Shown: positions 42,910 to 52,032, counted from the first letter of the stretch. The stretch: 64,000 bases of DNA from Rikenellaceae bacterium (GCA_017442365.1 JAFRZW010000016.1:186001-250000), one strand, 5' to 3'. Made by a program: numbers and translations. Notes: generated from the letters alone by a model not told the origin.

Positions 42910-44292
42910 CTAATGCTCGTCGTAATCGTTTTGGAAGATTGCGGCAGGCAACTCGTCAATACGATTCACGTAGCGCACCTCGATACCTTTGGGTGGTTTG
43001 GGTAGATCTTTACGCAGGTATCCCGAAACAACAATTCGTCGAAAACCCAATCGAGCCGCCTCGGCAATACGTTGCTCGCTACGCGGGGCGGGGCGCACCT
43101 CGCCCGACAGACCGATCTCGCCCGCACAGCAGACACCTTCGATCAGCGGTTTGTCAAAATATGAGGAGATCACGGCCGCAACAATCGCCAAATCCATACC
43201 CGTATCGGCAATCTTGAAACCGCCTGCAAAATTGAGGAATACGTCCTTCGAGAACATCTTCATTCCCACACGTTTCTCCAACACGGCGAGCAACATATTC
43301 ATTCGGCGTGAGTCGTAGCCCGTTGTCGAGCGTTGCGGTGTTCCGTATGCAGCATTGCACACTAACGATTGAGTTTCAATCAGATAGGGGCGAATGCCAT
43401 CGACCGCTGCACCGACTGCAATACCACTCAACGGTTCGTCATAGTGCGACAAGAGTATCTTCGACGGGTTATCGACCTCGATCAGACCCTCGTTGCGCAT
43501 TTCGAAAACGCCGATCTCGAACGTTGCTCCAAAGCGGTTTTTGATGCCGCGCAGAATGCGATAGACATTATTGCCGTCGCCCTCGAATTGAAGCACTACA
43601 TCGACAATATGTTCCAAAATCTTCGGACCCGCAATCGTGCCATCTTTGGTGATGTGGCCGATGATGAAGATCGACGTGCCTGTACTCTTGGCATATTTGA
43701 GCAACGTGGCGGCGCACTCGCGGATCTGCGAAACGCTACCTGCCGATGATTCGATCAGTTCGGTATAAACCGTTTGTATCGAGTCGATTATGACAATATC
43801 GGGGGCAATCTCTTCGATCTGTGCAACGATATTTTCGAGCAATGTTTCGGAGTAGATCAAGCAATTTTCGTTCTCTGTTCCGATACGCGACGCTCGCATT
43901 TTGATCTGCTGCGGCGACTCTTCACCCGAAACGTAGAGCACCTTCAATCCGTGCGGTGCGAGTGCCAATTGCAGGCTGAGGGTCGATTTGCCGATACCGG
44001 GTTCGCCGCCCAACAAAACGAGAGATCCGCGCACCAATCCGCCACCCAAAACACGATTAACCTCGCTGTTACCCAGGTCGATACGCTTATGCACCTGATC
44101 CTCGATCTGGGCGATTGTCTGCGGACGCGATTGAGGAAGGTGTGCGGCAGCGGCAGCCGAGGCGGTCGAACTTTTGGCAATAATCTCCTCGGCGAATGTA
44201 TTCCACTCGCCACACGAGGGACAGCGTCCGATCCATTTCGGAGCTTCGTAGCCGCAGTTGCGACAGAAATATGCCTTCTTGACCTTTGCCAT
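42910..44292 (-). CDS. radA: DNA repair protein RadA
   Basis: Branch-migration ATPase of recombination, 460 residues. The order is a C4 zinc finger (Cys10, 13, 24, 27), a RecA-like core with Walker A GGEPGIGKST (95-104), the RadA-specific KNRFG (251-255), and a Lon-like C-terminal domain (DLAIVAAVISSYFDKPLIEGVCCAGEIGLSGEVRPAPRSEQRIAEAARLGFRRI). It is complete and cytosolic. It is 9 bases downstream of the HEAT-repeat gene. Confidence 0.97.
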   Translation of the reverse strand: MAKVKKAYFCRNCGYEAPKWIGRCPSCGEWNTFAEEIIAKSSTASAAAAAHLPQSRPQTIAQIEDQVHKRIDLGNSEVNRVLGGGLVRGSLVLLGGEPGIGKSTLSLQLALAPHGLKVLYVSGEESPQQIKMRASRIGTENENCLIYSETLLENIVAQIEEIAPDIVIIDSIQTVYTELIESSAGSVSQIRECAATLLKYAKSTGTSIFIIGHITKDGTIAGPKILEHIVDVVLQFEGDGNNVYRILRGIKNRFGATFEIGVFEMRNEGLIEVDNPSKILLSHYDEPLSGIAVGAAVDGIRPYLIETQSLVCNAAYGTPQRSTTGYDSRRMNMLLAVLEKRVGMKMFSKDVFLNFAGGFKIADTGMDLAIVAAVISSYFDKPLIEGVCCAGEIGLSGEVRPAPRSEQRIAEAARLGFRRIVVSGYLRKDLPKPPKGIEVRYVNRIDELPAAIFQNDYDEH

Positions 44293-44301
44293 AACTTTGG
44301 A

Positions 44302-44952
44302 TTAATATTGCTCTAATTGCCAGCCTGCCTCGTCCTCAATTCGTTCGCGCAACGAGCCTTCGGGCAATGTGTCGATAAATGCACGTGCCGCCAAACGTTG
44401 CTCCTCCGAACGTGCGCCACAAGCGCCGATCAGAACGGCTGCACCGTGTGCCGTTACGACCTCCAATCCGACGGGAACGTCGCTCAAAGCCTTTGTTAGC
44501 GACTCAGCTATGTCGTTAATATCTAATTCGTTGCAGCGTCCGCCTACAAGCATAGCCGCATAACGCAACAGTGCATTGTCGTCGGCTAACCACTTGCGCA
44601 GAGCGACTTTGGCCACCGCAGTTCGACCGATCAGTACCGTTGCAACATTTTCGGCCATCTCGACCGTCGTAACGGCCTTCGCCCAGAACGGCAGCTCCTC
44701 CTCGGTAACGCTTTCGGGTGAGGCGATCGAGAGCGCGGCAAGTTGCAATTCGCGCACTTGCTGTTGGTAGAGCAATCGTGCCAACTCATCGTCGGGCGCA
44801 TATTGGCGAGCCAATGCACGTATGGTTGGGATACTGACGCCGTAGCTCAGCGCATATTCGATACCCTTTTCGCGCATCGAATCGACCACTGCTCCATTCA
44901 TCTCGCGTCGCAGTTCGCCCAAAAGCGCGACCATTTTCGATGTAGCATTCAT
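44302..44952 (-). CDS. HEAT-like helical protein related to DNA alkylation repair enzymes
   Basis: A 216-residue all-helical protein. The ATG at 44952 is preferred to a TTG at 44967. Segments such as YALSYGVSIPTIRALARQYAPDDELARLLYQQQVRELQLAALSIASPE and WLADDNALLRYAAMLVGGR fit the AlkD-type HEAT repeats used by DNA alkylation repair proteins. The catalytic Asp and Trp of true AlkD are not obvious to me, so enzyme activity is uncertain. It is located between DUF4831 and radA. Confidence 0.7.
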   Translation of the reverse strand: MNATSKMVALLGELRREMNGAVVDSMREKGIEYALSYGVSIPTIRALARQYAPDDELARLLYQQQVRELQLAALSIASPESVTEEELPFWAKAVTTVEMAENVATVLIGRTAVAKVALRKWLADDNALLRYAAMLVGGRCNELDINDIAESLTKALSDVPVGLEVVTAHGAAVLIGACGARSEEQRLAARAFIDTLPEGSLRERIEDEAGWQLEQY

Positions 44953-44967
44953 CGTCGTAGAGGGCAA

Positions 44968-45879
44968 TTATCTCTTTTGGGTATTTACGATCTCGACCAC
45001 CTTACCATATTGGAATATAGGCAGTTCGACCTCGATGAGCGTGCCGCGGCTATCCGACAGACGGCAGACAACATTGTCGGCAATACGGAACGGAACGGCA
45101 TAGCGCGTATCGCGTTCGCTCTTCAATGTCAGCTCCTCGGTCGGGATCTGACCGCTGGGCATAAGCTCCAATACGATGGGCTGAGCCGAGAGATTGTTGG
45201 CGGGCTCGATACCGCTCTGCTCGCTGAAACGGCAGAGGATATATTTCGTTTTACTCTTTTCGGGCACAACAGCAACACTTTTCACGATACGTGTTACCAC
45301 CTGCTTGCCGAGGAACAATTCGAGATACTCCTGCTCCAAGCGGTCAATCTCGTCGAGCGCGGCTTTCAGACCTGCGCCATAGACATTCTCTCCGACATTG
45401 CCGAGCACCAGATCAATACGAGCCTTGCGCAGTTGATAGATTGTTTTTGCGGCTTCGGCAGCGGCTGTTTCGAGAGGGACTTCGGTTACCGAGATACGGT
45501 CGGGCATCACTTTGGGGAACTCCTCGTCGGTTCCGCGCAACGAAACGACCTCGCTACCTTCGTCGAATGTAGGTGCAGTTGGCGCAGGGGCAGTGTCGGT
45601 AGCCGATATTGCGGTTTCGACAATAGCGTAGCTTACCTTATCGGTCAGTGGGGCGCGTGAGCCGAGATATTTCTGGGCATAGCGAGCGTATGGACCTGCA
45701 ACGGTTGTGCTCTTCTCGACGACCATATTGATTGTCAATGTCGTTTGCGGGTACGAGAGGGTTGTAACGCCATTCTCCTCGACGATACCGACCTTTGCGG
45801 CGGTGAAATTCTGAGCCGAGGCTGTTGCTACGAGAGCTACGCAGGCTGCCGTGGCGAGTATTGCTTTAATGGTTTTCAT
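44968..45879 (-). CDS. Secreted DUF4831 family protein
   Basis: A 303-residue protein of unknown function with a signal peptide (MKTIKAILATAACVALVATASA, cut before QNF). Family marks are TTVAGPYARYAQKYLGSRAPLTDKVSYAI near the N-terminus and the central QLRKARIDLVLGNVGENVYGAGLKAALDEIDRLEQEYLELFLGK. The end is beta-rich. The family is confined to Bacteroidota. It has its own -7 box and may be transcribed with the HEAT-repeat gene and radA downstream. Confidence 0.9.
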   Translation of the reverse strand: MKTIKAILATAACVALVATASAQNFTAAKVGIVEENGVTTLSYPQTTLTINMVVEKSTTVAGPYARYAQKYLGSRAPLTDKVSYAIVETAISATDTAPAPTAPTFDEGSEVVSLRGTDEEFPKVMPDRISVTEVPLETAAAEAAKTIYQLRKARIDLVLGNVGENVYGAGLKAALDEIDRLEQEYLELFLGKQVVTRIVKSVAVVPEKSKTKYILCRFSEQSGIEPANNLSAQPIVLELMPSGQIPTEELTLKSERDTRYAVPFRIADNVVCRLSDSRGTLIEVELPIFQYGKVVEIVNTQKR

Positions 45880-45914
45880 AGGTTTCGTTTATTGTGTTAT
45901 GAATGTTATTTCTG

Positions 45915-45922
45915 CAAAGTTA
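45915..45922 (-). promoter_or_regulatory. -7 box of the DUF4831 gene
   Basis: CAAAGTTA on the + strand is TAACTTTG on the coding strand, 36 bases before the ATG. Confidence 0.65.
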
Positions 45923-45966
45923 CTTTTATTTGTCGAAAAAAACTCCTCCGCAGTCAGAAATTTGCT

Positions 45967-46671
45967 CTAATGCAGATAAAATTCTTCGGTCAGCCGTCGG
46001 TATTGTTCGCTTCGTTGTCCGTCGTCAGCCGACAAAGTGAGCAACTCAATCTCCGCCTCGCCATTCGTCAGGCTCCACTCGCTCATCGTGCGCTTGGGCT
46101 GAGCACCCGGCTTTGTCGCCACATCGCAACGACGTCGCAGATGTAACCCTGCTGCTACGGCTTGCATAGCAAAGCGTCGCGCCTCGTCCGCAGGCAGAAT
46201 CAACGCCAATCGACCCTCAGCGGTTAGCAGACGTTTAGCTGCATCGATCAGGTCGCGGTGGGGTAGCGAGCAGTTGTGGCGCGCAACGGCACGCGACGGA
46301 TCGGGCGATTGCAGCGTCTCGGAAAAGTAGGGCGGGTTGCTGACAATGAGGTCGTAATGCTCCTCGCACGTGTAGTCCTGTACGGCCGACTCGATCACAC
46401 GAATACGACCGCTCCACGCCGACCGAGCAACATTCTCGCGCGCGCACTCCACGGCCGAATGGTCGATGTCGATTGCGTCGATCTCGGCATCGGCATTTCG
46501 TTGGGCGCACATCAAAGCGATCAAGCCTGTGCCCGTACCGATGTCGGCAATGCGTCGTGCCGAGCTACACGCACACCACGCTCCGAGCAGTACGCCGTCC
46601 GTGCCGACTTTCATCGCGCACGCCTCGTGGTTGATCTCGAATTGCTTGAATGTGAATCCTTTGCCCGCCAT
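45967..46671 (-). CDS. trmN6: tRNA1(Val) adenine-N6 methyltransferase (TrmN6-like)
   Basis: A 234-residue SAM-dependent methyltransferase that modifies A37 of tRNA1(Val) in homologues. It starts FTFKQFEINHEACAMKVGTDGVLLGAW, has the SAM-binding ADIGTGTGLIALMCAQR and the catalytic NPPY (SNPPYFSET). RPKRTMSEW-like PKRTMSEWSL near the end is typical. It starts 5 bases after the DUF2400 gene. Confidence 0.92.
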   Translation of the reverse strand: MAGKGFTFKQFEINHEACAMKVGTDGVLLGAWCACSSARRIADIGTGTGLIALMCAQRNADAEIDAIDIDHSAVECARENVARSAWSGRIRVIESAVQDYTCEEHYDLIVSNPPYFSETLQSPDPSRAVARHNCSLPHRDLIDAAKRLLTAEGRLALILPADEARRFAMQAVAAGLHLRRRCDVATKPGAQPKRTMSEWSLTNGEAEIELLTLSADDGQRSEQYRRLTEEFYLH

Positions 46672-46676
46672 TGTGG

Positions 46677-47450
46677 TTACTCTTTGAGGAATCCATCAAT
46701 ACCCGCGCCAAACAACGAAAAATCGAATCGAACGGGATCATTCGGATCAAATTCGCGCAGCGTTGCGGTGATCTGTTCGACCGCTTTCCAATCGCTCTGC
46801 TTGCGTGTGAGCAAGCCCAATGCACGTCCCATATTTCCCGAATGCACGTCCAGCGGCAGATATAGAGCCGACATCGGAATCGACTCCCAAAGTCCGAAAT
46901 CGACACCTCGATCGTCGCGCCTTACGAGCCAGCGCAGATACATATTCAGACGCTTGCACGCGGCACCTTTGTCGATTGATGAGATATGTTTGCAGCAGTG
47001 CGGGTCGTGCGGAGCGGCAAAAAATGCACGTCGAAACTCCGACAGCACCACACGCATATCGCCCGTAGCTGCGTATCTTCGTTCGAAGAAACCGCCAATA
47101 CCGCCCTCCTCGGCATACATTCGACGCATTGCCACCACGAACGAGCGGAAATCCGATCCGTTGAACGTGCGGTGGACGTATGTGCCGAGACGGTCGAGTT
47201 CGGCCTCCGAGGCGTTCATCGTGAAGTCGTATGGCACACTGTCCATATACTCGACCATACGTCGCGCGCTCTTGACGATCGCCTTGCGGTTGCCCCACGC
47301 TATGGTAGCAGCCAGCAGACCGCTGATCTCGATATCTTCGCGTCCCGAGAAAAGATGAGGAATGCTGATGGGGTCGTTCTCGACGAACTCCGCGCGGTTG
47401 TATTTGTCGTGCAATCGTTCGAGCAGATCGCGCAATTCTTCGTGGGTCAT
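46677..47450 (-). CDS. TIGR02757/DUF2400 family protein
   Basis: A 257-residue cytosolic protein of unknown function. It begins MTHEELRDLLERLHDKYNRAEFVENDPISIPHLF and ends FDPNDPVRFDFSLFGAGIDGFLKE, the usual frame of the family. The RLNMYLRWLVRRDDRGVDFGLW segment is well conserved and recalls helix-hairpin-helix DNA glycosylases; a nucleic-acid role is inference. The start at 47450 avoids an extension translated from the AT-rich repeat upstream. Confidence 0.9.
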   Translation of the reverse strand: MTHEELRDLLERLHDKYNRAEFVENDPISIPHLFSGREDIEISGLLAATIAWGNRKAIVKSARRMVEYMDSVPYDFTMNASEAELDRLGTYVHRTFNGSDFRSFVVAMRRMYAEEGGIGGFFERRYAATGDMRVVLSEFRRAFFAAPHDPHCCKHISSIDKGAACKRLNMYLRWLVRRDDRGVDFGLWESIPMSALYLPLDVHSGNMGRALGLLTRKQSDWKAVEQITATLREFDPNDPVRFDFSLFGAGIDGFLKE

Positions 47451-47472
47451 AGTAGTCGTTTCAGCCGCCAAA

Positions 47473-48159
47473 CTATAATTTTGAATCTTGAATTTTGAAT
47501 GTTGAATTTCCCACAATCTCGCCGTCGCGCATTGTGATCTTACGGTCGGCCATTGATGCCAAACCCTCGTCGTGGGTTATGATGACGATCGTCTGTCCCA
47601 ACTCGTCGCGCAGTCGGAAAAAGAGGCGGTGAATCTCGTCGCGGTTGTGAGAGTCGAGGTTACCCGATGGCTCGTCAGCCAGCAGTACGGCAGGCGAGTT
47701 GATCAGCGCACGTGCAATCGCAACGCGCTGCTGCTCACCGCCTGACATCGCCGTAGGTTTGTGGTCGCGACGGCTGTCCAGTCCCATCATTTTGATCAGT
47801 TCGGTGGCACGACGCTCTGTTTCGTGGCGGTCGCGGTGGCCGATCAAAGCGGGAATACATACATTCTCGAAGGCTGTAAATTCGGGCAGTAGGTGGTGGA
47901 ATTGGAAGACGAAACCGATCTGCGAATTGCGAAAATCCGACAACTCGCGGTCGCGCATTGCACTGACATCGACGCCATTGATCTTCACCACGCCACTATC
48001 TTGACGCGACAACGTGCCCATTACCTGCAACAGCGTGGTCTTGCCTGCGCCACTTGCGCCGACAATCGAAACCACCTCGCCCTTTGCAACGTCGAGCGAC
48101 ACTCCGCGCAACACTTCGAGCGAGCCGTAGCTCTTGCGTATATCTCTACATTCTATCAT
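47473..48159 (-). CDS. lolD: ABC transporter ATPase (LolD-like)
   Basis: ATPase subunit, 228 residues, of the LolD/MacB type that powers lipoprotein release from the inner membrane. Walker A is GASGAGKTT, the signature [15 protein letters not shown], and Walker [12 protein letters not shown]. The family ends near the [10 protein letters not shown] segment; the last ten residues ([10 protein letters not shown]) and the stop codon come from the iterated AT-rich repeat. The ATG overlaps the folP stop by four bases. No permease subunit is adjacent. Confidence 0.92.
   Translation of the reverse strand: MIECRDIRKSYGSLEVLRGVSLDVAKGEVVSIVGASGAGKTTLLQVMGTLSRQDSGVVKINGVDVSAMRDRELSDFRNSQIGFVFQFHHLLPEFTAFENVCIPALIGHRDRHETERRATELIKMMGLDSRRDHKPTAMSGGEQQRVAIARALINSPAVLLADEPSGNLDSHNRDEIHRLFFRLRDELGQTIVIITHDEGLASMADRKITMRDGEIVGNSTFKIQDSKL
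47476..47509. repeat. Iterated TTGAAT repeat reading into lolD
   Basis: Four TTGAATNT-type units in a row, the same family as at 5107, 5238, 23232 and 23346. It encodes the last residues of LolD on the minus strand. Confidence 0.7.
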
Positions 48160-48992
48160 TGTTCTTGTTTGCTTTTGTTCAGTTGGTTGTAAATTTTGAC
48201 CACCTCGACAGCCTCGCGCGTATCGTGCACTCGCAGTATCTTCGCGCCTTGACGCAAAGCCTCCAAATGGAGTGCCGTTGTGCTATTCAGTGCCTCAGTG
48301 GGTGTGCAGCCGAGTAACTTGTATATCATCGACTTACGTGAAATGCCGACCAATATCGGAGCCCCTAAATCGTTCAGTCGATGTAGTCCATCCATTAGTG
48401 CGTAGTTCTGTTCGAGCGTCTTGGCAAATCCAAATCCCGGGTCAATCACCACGTCGGTTATCCCCGCCGAGTGCAGCTCATCGAGTTTGCGCACAAAGTA
48501 GTTGCGCACCTCCTCGACTACGTCTGAGTAATCGGTCATCGACTGCATCGTAGCGGGTGTGCCGCGCATATGCATCGCAATGTAGGGCAGACCCAACCGT
48601 ACGACCGTCGGGATCATCTGGCTGTCGGCCTCTCCTGCTGCGATGTCGTTCACAATGCAGTCGCCCCAATCGGCGACCACGCGCTGCACGACCTCGGCTC
48701 GAAACGTATCAATCGAGACCGCCACCTCGGGGCATACACGTCGAATAACCTTCATTGCCCGACAAACTCGCGCGCACTCCTCCTCGACGCTCACCTCATC
48801 GGCATTTGGACGCGACGAGTAACCACCCACATCAAGCATATCCGCCCCCTCGGCAATAGCCTGCGCAACACGTCGCTCGATCTCCTCCTCGGTGAACGTG
48901 CGGCTACCGTCATAGAACGAGTCGGGCGTAACGTTCACGATGGTCATCACGCGCGGCTTGCTGAGGTCTATATGCTTGTTATTGAGCCTCAT
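48156..48992 (-). CDS. folP: Dihydropteroate synthase
   Basis: Folate pathway enzyme joining p-aminobenzoate to the pterin diphosphate; 278 residues; the sulfonamide target. Motifs are [70 protein letters not shown] and [11 protein letters not shown]. It overlaps coaE by 14 bases upstream and lolD by 4 bases downstream, so the three are coupled. Confidence 0.97.
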   Translation of the reverse strand: MRLNNKHIDLSKPRVMTIVNVTPDSFYDGSRTFTEEEIERRVAQAIAEGADMLDVGGYSSRPNADEVSVEEECARVCRAMKVIRRVCPEVAVSIDTFRAEVVQRVVADWGDCIVNDIAAGEADSQMIPTVVRLGLPYIAMHMRGTPATMQSMTDYSDVVEEVRNYFVRKLDELHSAGITDVVIDPGFGFAKTLEQNYALMDGLHRLNDLGAPILVGISRKSMIYKLLGCTPTEALNSTTALHLEALRQGAKILRVHDTREAVEVVKIYNQLNKSKQEQ

Positions 48993-49578
48993 TGCTAAAC
49001 AATTTATGCAACTCTTCGACCTGCTTTCGCAGGGTGTCGATGTCGATATTGCGGATCGTATGGTGCGCTCGTGCCTCGCGCTCCGAGTCGCTCATTTGAG
49101 CCTCGATACGGCGACGAATCACTTCTGCCGGGGCATTGTCGCGCAATGCTGCCCGCTCGATTCGCAACTCCTCGGGTGCCAAAACTGCCACCGTGCGATC
49201 GACTTTGCTGTCAAATCCGCAGTCAAACAAAATCGCACTCTCCATAATTGCGTATGCCACTCCCTCAGCCTCTCGCGCCTCGCACCAACGCTCCCAGTCG
49301 CGTCCAACGGCAGGGTGAACTGCTCCATTCAGAGCAGCCAACCGTTCGCTATTTCCAAAGACCTCGGCAGCCAACCGTGCGCGATCGAGCACTCCATCTT
49401 CGTCATAGATCTCCGCGCCAAACAACGCAATGAGTTCTGCACGCAGCTCTTCATCGTTCTGCATCAACCACTTGGCGCGGCTGTCGCAGTCGTAACAGTT
49501 CACGCCCAACTCCTCGAACAATCGGCAGACGGTACTCTTGCCGCTTCCGATTCCGCCCGTTAGTCCGACGCGAATCAC
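48979..49578 (-). CDS. coaE: Dephospho-CoA kinase
   Basis: Last step of coenzyme A synthesis, 199 residues. The start is a GTG at 49578 that overlaps the upstream stop codon (GTGA); longer frames upstream are spurious. The P-loop is GLTGGIGSGKST (residues 5-16), followed by NCYDCDSRAKWLM and HPAVGRDWERW. The C-terminal half has the lid and DNAPAEVIRRRIEAQMSDSER. Coupled on both sides. Confidence 0.95.
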   Translation of the reverse strand: MIRVGLTGGIGSGKSTVCRLFEELGVNCYDCDSRAKWLMQNDEELRAELIALFGAEIYDEDGVLDRARLAAEVFGNSERLAALNGAVHPAVGRDWERWCEAREAEGVAYAIMESAILFDCGFDSKVDRTVAVLAPEELRIERAALRDNAPAEVIRRRIEAQMSDSEREARAHHTIRNIDIDTLRKQVEELHKLFSNEAQ

Positions 49579-49988
49579 TCTTCGACCACCTCCTTCTGGT
49601 CGATTCTGATGTTGGGCACAATGCCGATCGAGAGTATTCTGATGTCGGGGTAGGTTGTTGCGATAGCGTTCATTAGCGACGAGGGCGATAGTACGATCTC
49701 GCAACTATCTGTCGCAAGTGGTGCGTGAATCACGCGCGAGAAGGTGAGTTTTGTGCGATCGACCATATTGAAGCGGTGTGCCACCAGGTCCGAGCCACGT
49801 CCCTCGGCCGTACATTGAACCTTGAATTTGTAGCCGTCGAGATTGACTCTCACGGGGATATCGGTTGTGTAATCGTAGTCGAGTTTGGTTATGTACCACA
49901 GCGCGAACGAGGCGAAAAGCAGCAGTACAAATATCGGTGAAACAGAATTTCGGAAGAAGTTTTCTATCGCGTTAAGGAACTTTCCCAT
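49575..49988 (-). CDS. Small membrane-anchored protein upstream of coaE
   Basis: A 137-residue protein with one N-terminal membrane helix (about 16-33: SPIFVLLLFASFALWYI) and a beta-rich outer part (DIPVRVNLDGYKFKVQCTAEGRGSD). The layout recalls single-domain YbbR-like proteins, which often stand near coaE in this phylum; that link is inference. Its stop overlaps the coaE GTG. It begins a unit reaching through coaE, folP and lolD. Confidence 0.7.
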   Translation of the reverse strand: MGKFLNAIENFFRNSVSPIFVLLLFASFALWYITKLDYDYTTDIPVRVNLDGYKFKVQCTAEGRGSDLVAHRFNMVDRTKLTFSRVIHAPLATDSCEIVLSPSSLMNAIATTYPDIRILSIGIVPNIRIDQKEVVEE

Positions 49989-50055
49989 AGTCGATTATGC
50001 CATTTATTGTTCAACAATCCGTTCGTTGTGTCGCCACAACTGTCGAGGCGACCCA

Positions 50056-50063
50056 CAAATATA
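50056..50063 (-). promoter_or_regulatory. -7 box of the coaE operon
   Basis: CAAATATA on the + strand is TATATTTG on the coding strand, 68 bases before the membrane-protein start. Confidence 0.65.
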
Positions 50064-50091
50064 CGAATTTTACTATTATCGCGCAACGAAA

Positions 50092-50128
50092 TAAAAAAAG
50101 AACTGCACCAAATTTAGTGCAGTTCTTT
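50092..50128 (-). terminator. Terminator of the OmpH-like gene
   Basis: AAAGAACTGCAC (50097-50108) pairs perfectly with GTGCAGTTCTTT (50117-50128). On the minus strand it is followed by TTTTATT. Confidence 0.92.
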
Positions 50129-50164
50129 ACTTTGTTGTGGTCAATTTTGCAGACCGCTCTCTTG

Positions 50165-50752
50165 TTACTCGGCTTTGGGAGCAGCAGCCTTCTCGGCAGC
50201 GTACTTCTCATTCACGATCTTCAACAGATCCTGAGTGATATCGAGAGCCTGCGAGCCGTCGAGCAGCGCCGACGAGTTGAGGATCAACTTATACTTGCCG
50301 TCCTTGTTGATCTCCTCGATAGCCTCAGCAACGAGCATATTGATACGGTTTTGCAGTACGAAGTTCTCCTCGTCCAATACGGCAGCCTCTTTCTGCATCG
50401 ACTGCTGGTAGTTCTGCACGCGCTTGTTGAGGCTCTCCTCGGTCTCTTGTGCCTTCAAAGTGGTGATCAGACCCTTCTGATACTTCTCCTGCAACTGAGC
50501 GGCCTCATACTGGAAGCCCTGCTCTTTCTTAGCCCACGACTGCTGCGCAGCTTCGAGTTTCTTTTGCAGAGCTACGCCCTCGGTCAGGTAGATGTCCGAC
50601 ATTACGAGGAGCGAGTCAGCCTTTACGAAAGCGATATCCGAGCTGGTGATTGTAGCCTGCTCGGCAGCACCCTCAGCGGGCTGAGCGGCGTTGTTAGTGC
50701 AACCAACAGCGAAGAGAGCTGCAACGATGGCTGCGAAAAGCGTTTTTTTCAT
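50165..50752 (-). CDS. OmpH/Skp-like lipoprotein
   Basis: A 195-residue periplasmic protein with a lipoprotein signal (MKKTLFAAIVAALFAVGCTNN). SSDIAFVKADSLL, a long helical coiled-coil arm (about 60-150, rich in Gln, Glu and Lys) and DGKYKLILNSSALLDGSQALDITQDLLKIVNEKY fit the OmpH/Skp fold. Skp chaperones outer-membrane proteins; the lipid anchor and Ala/Gln tail are differences. Single gene with its own promoter and terminator. Confidence 0.9.
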   Translation of the reverse strand: MKKTLFAAIVAALFAVGCTNNAAQPAEGAAEQATITSSDIAFVKADSLLVMSDIYLTEGVALQKKLEAAQQSWAKKEQGFQYEAAQLQEKYQKGLITTLKAQETEESLNKRVQNYQQSMQKEAAVLDEENFVLQNRINMLVAEAIEEINKDGKYKLILNSSALLDGSQALDITQDLLKIVNEKYAAEKAAAPKAE

Positions 50753-50796
50753 AGATGTTTTGCTATTTTTAGTTGTTAATTTTCGTTAATGAAACA

Positions 50797-50804
50797 CAAA
50801 GATA
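50797..50804 (-). promoter_or_regulatory. -7 box of the OmpH-like gene
   Basis: CAAAGATA on the + strand is TATCTTTG on the coding strand, 45 bases before the ATG. Confidence 0.7.
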
Positions 50805-50815
50805 CAAAAAAATTG

Positions 50816-50823
50816 TAAATTTG
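50816..50823 (+). promoter_or_regulatory. -7 box of ruvA
   Basis: TAAATTTG fits TAnnTTTG and lies 29 bases before the ruvA ATG, back to back with the OmpH-like promoter. Confidence 0.6.
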
Positions 50824-50852
50824 TATTCGATTACGAAAAAATTGTAACTATT

Positions 50853-51446
50853 ATGTACGAATATATCAAAGGCACGATTGCCGAACTGTCGCCGGCACGT
50901 GTAGTGATCGAGGCTGCGGGCGTGGGTTACGACATCGCTATTTCGTTGCAAACCTACTCCGAGATCGAGCACTTGACCGAGGCTAAAATATATGTCCATT
51001 ACGTTGTCCGCGAGGACGCGCAACTGCTCTATGGTTTTGCGTCGAAATTCGAGCGCGAGCTGTTCCGTCATCTGTTGAGCGTTTCGGGTGTGGGTGGCAA
51101 TACGGCACGAATGATCCTCTCGACCTATTCGCCTGACGAGCTGCGCAATATCATCGCTACGGGCAACGCGACGCTACTCAAAAACGTGAAGGGCTTGGGT
51201 TTGAAAACGGCTCAAAAGATCATTGTCGAGTTGAGTGGCAAGGTGATCTCCATTACCCCCTACGAAGAGCGACAGTTGCTCGATAAGGTGCAGGGCGGCA
51301 ATGAGGTTTATGAGGAGGCTTTGGCGGCACTTGCGATGTTGGGATTCACCCGCACAGCATCGGACAAAGTGCTCAAATCGGTACTCAAACAAAATCCCAA
51401 CTGCTCGGTCGAGGACGCTATCCGCTTCTCGCTTAAACAGTTGTAG
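50853..51446 (+). CDS. ruvA: Holliday junction DNA helicase subunit RuvA
   Basis: Binds four-way junctions and loads RuvB; 197 residues. Domain I (MYEYIKGTIAELSPARVVIEAAGVGYDIAIS), two helix-hairpin-helix units (LLSVSGVGGNTARMIL; LKNVKGLGLKTAQKIIVELSGK) and domain III (EEALAALAMLGFTRTASDKVLKSVLKQNP), which contacts RuvB, are complete. ruvB is not in the window. A terminator follows. Confidence 0.97.
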   Translation: MYEYIKGTIAELSPARVVIEAAGVGYDIAISLQTYSEIEHLTEAKIYVHYVVREDAQLLYGFASKFERELFRHLLSVSGVGGNTARMILSTYSPDELRNIIATGNATLLKNVKGLGLKTAQKIIVELSGKVISITPYEERQLLDKVQGGNEVYEEALAALAMLGFTRTASDKVLKSVLKQNPNCSVEDAIRFSLKQL

Positions 51447-51470
51447 CGAGATTCAACGACCAAAATTACA

Positions 51471-51496
51471 GCCACGCCCGCAAGCGTGGCTTTTTT
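51471..51496 (+). terminator. Terminator of ruvA
   Basis: GCCACGC (51471-51477) pairs with GCGTGGC (51484-51490), followed by six T residues. Confidence 0.93.
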
Positions 51497-51507
51497 GTTG
51501 TATTAAA

Positions 51508-51585
51508 TGGCAAAATCTCAGATTTTGACACACTCTCTGTGGCTCGCGCGAACGTAGTCGCGCCCCCCCAGCCACAGAGAGTGCG
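51508..51585 (+). repeat. Covarying hairpin element, copy C
   Basis: GGCAAAATCTCAGATTTTGAC leads into a perfect 14-bp stem (51531-51544 with 51570-51583) around an inner stem GCGCGA/TCGCGC (51546-51551 with 51558-51563). GGCTCG and a run of seven C before CAGCC match copy B. Confidence 0.85.
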
Positions 51586-51600
51586 TAATACCGCTCTCCA

Positions 51601-51630
51601 AAAAACAAAGGCCGCCCCGCAGGACAGCCT
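51601..51630 (-). terminator. Terminator of the thioesterase gene
   Basis: On the minus strand AGGCTGTCC pairs with GGGGCGGCCT (with G-T pairs; + strand 51609-51618 with 51622-51630), followed by TTGTTTTT. Confidence 0.75.
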
Positions 51631-51657
51631 AAAAAAATGCCATACGTCGCAAACGAA

Positions 51658-52032
51658 CTACCTCTTCAACTTTGCCAGGAATTTCTCGCGGCCGACGATA
51701 TAGCGCACGTGGTCGCCCTCGCCGATCACACCCTCGCTGTCGAGAGCCTCGACGCGGAAGGTGAGCTTGCGTCCTTCGACGGCAACGAGCGTGGCGGTCG
51801 CGCTGACCGTATCACCCACAGCCGTAGGCTTCAAGTGCGAGGCATTCATCAGCGAGCCGACGGTGGTCTGATCTTCGGGCAACGCTGCCGCAATTGCCTT
51901 CATAGCAGCATTTTCCATCAGTGCGATCATTGCGGGAGTTGCCAATACGGGCAGGTCGCCCGAGCTCATTACGGCGGCTGTCAGTTGTTCGGTTACGACG
52001 AGTGTTGAGGTCGATTTAGCTCCTATTTCCAT
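51658..52032 (-). CDS. Hotdog-fold thioesterase (FlK-like)
   Basis: A 124-residue cytosolic protein. The ATG at 52032 starts MEIGAKSTSTLVVTEQLTAAVMSSGDLPVLATPAMIALMENAA, the usual opening of the fluoroacetyl-CoA-thioesterase-like group. The strand pattern (TTVGSLMNASHLKPTAVGDTVSATATLVAVEGRKLTFRVEALDSEGVIGEGDHVRYIV) is a single hotdog domain. The substrate is probably a short acyl-CoA; it is not known. The upstream extension to 52110 overlaps the shared promoter and is not used. Confidence 0.87.
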   Translation of the reverse strand: MEIGAKSTSTLVVTEQLTAAVMSSGDLPVLATPAMIALMENAAMKAIAAALPEDQTTVGSLMNASHLKPTAVGDTVSATATLVAVEGRKLTFRVEALDSEGVIGEGDHVRYIVGREKFLAKLKR

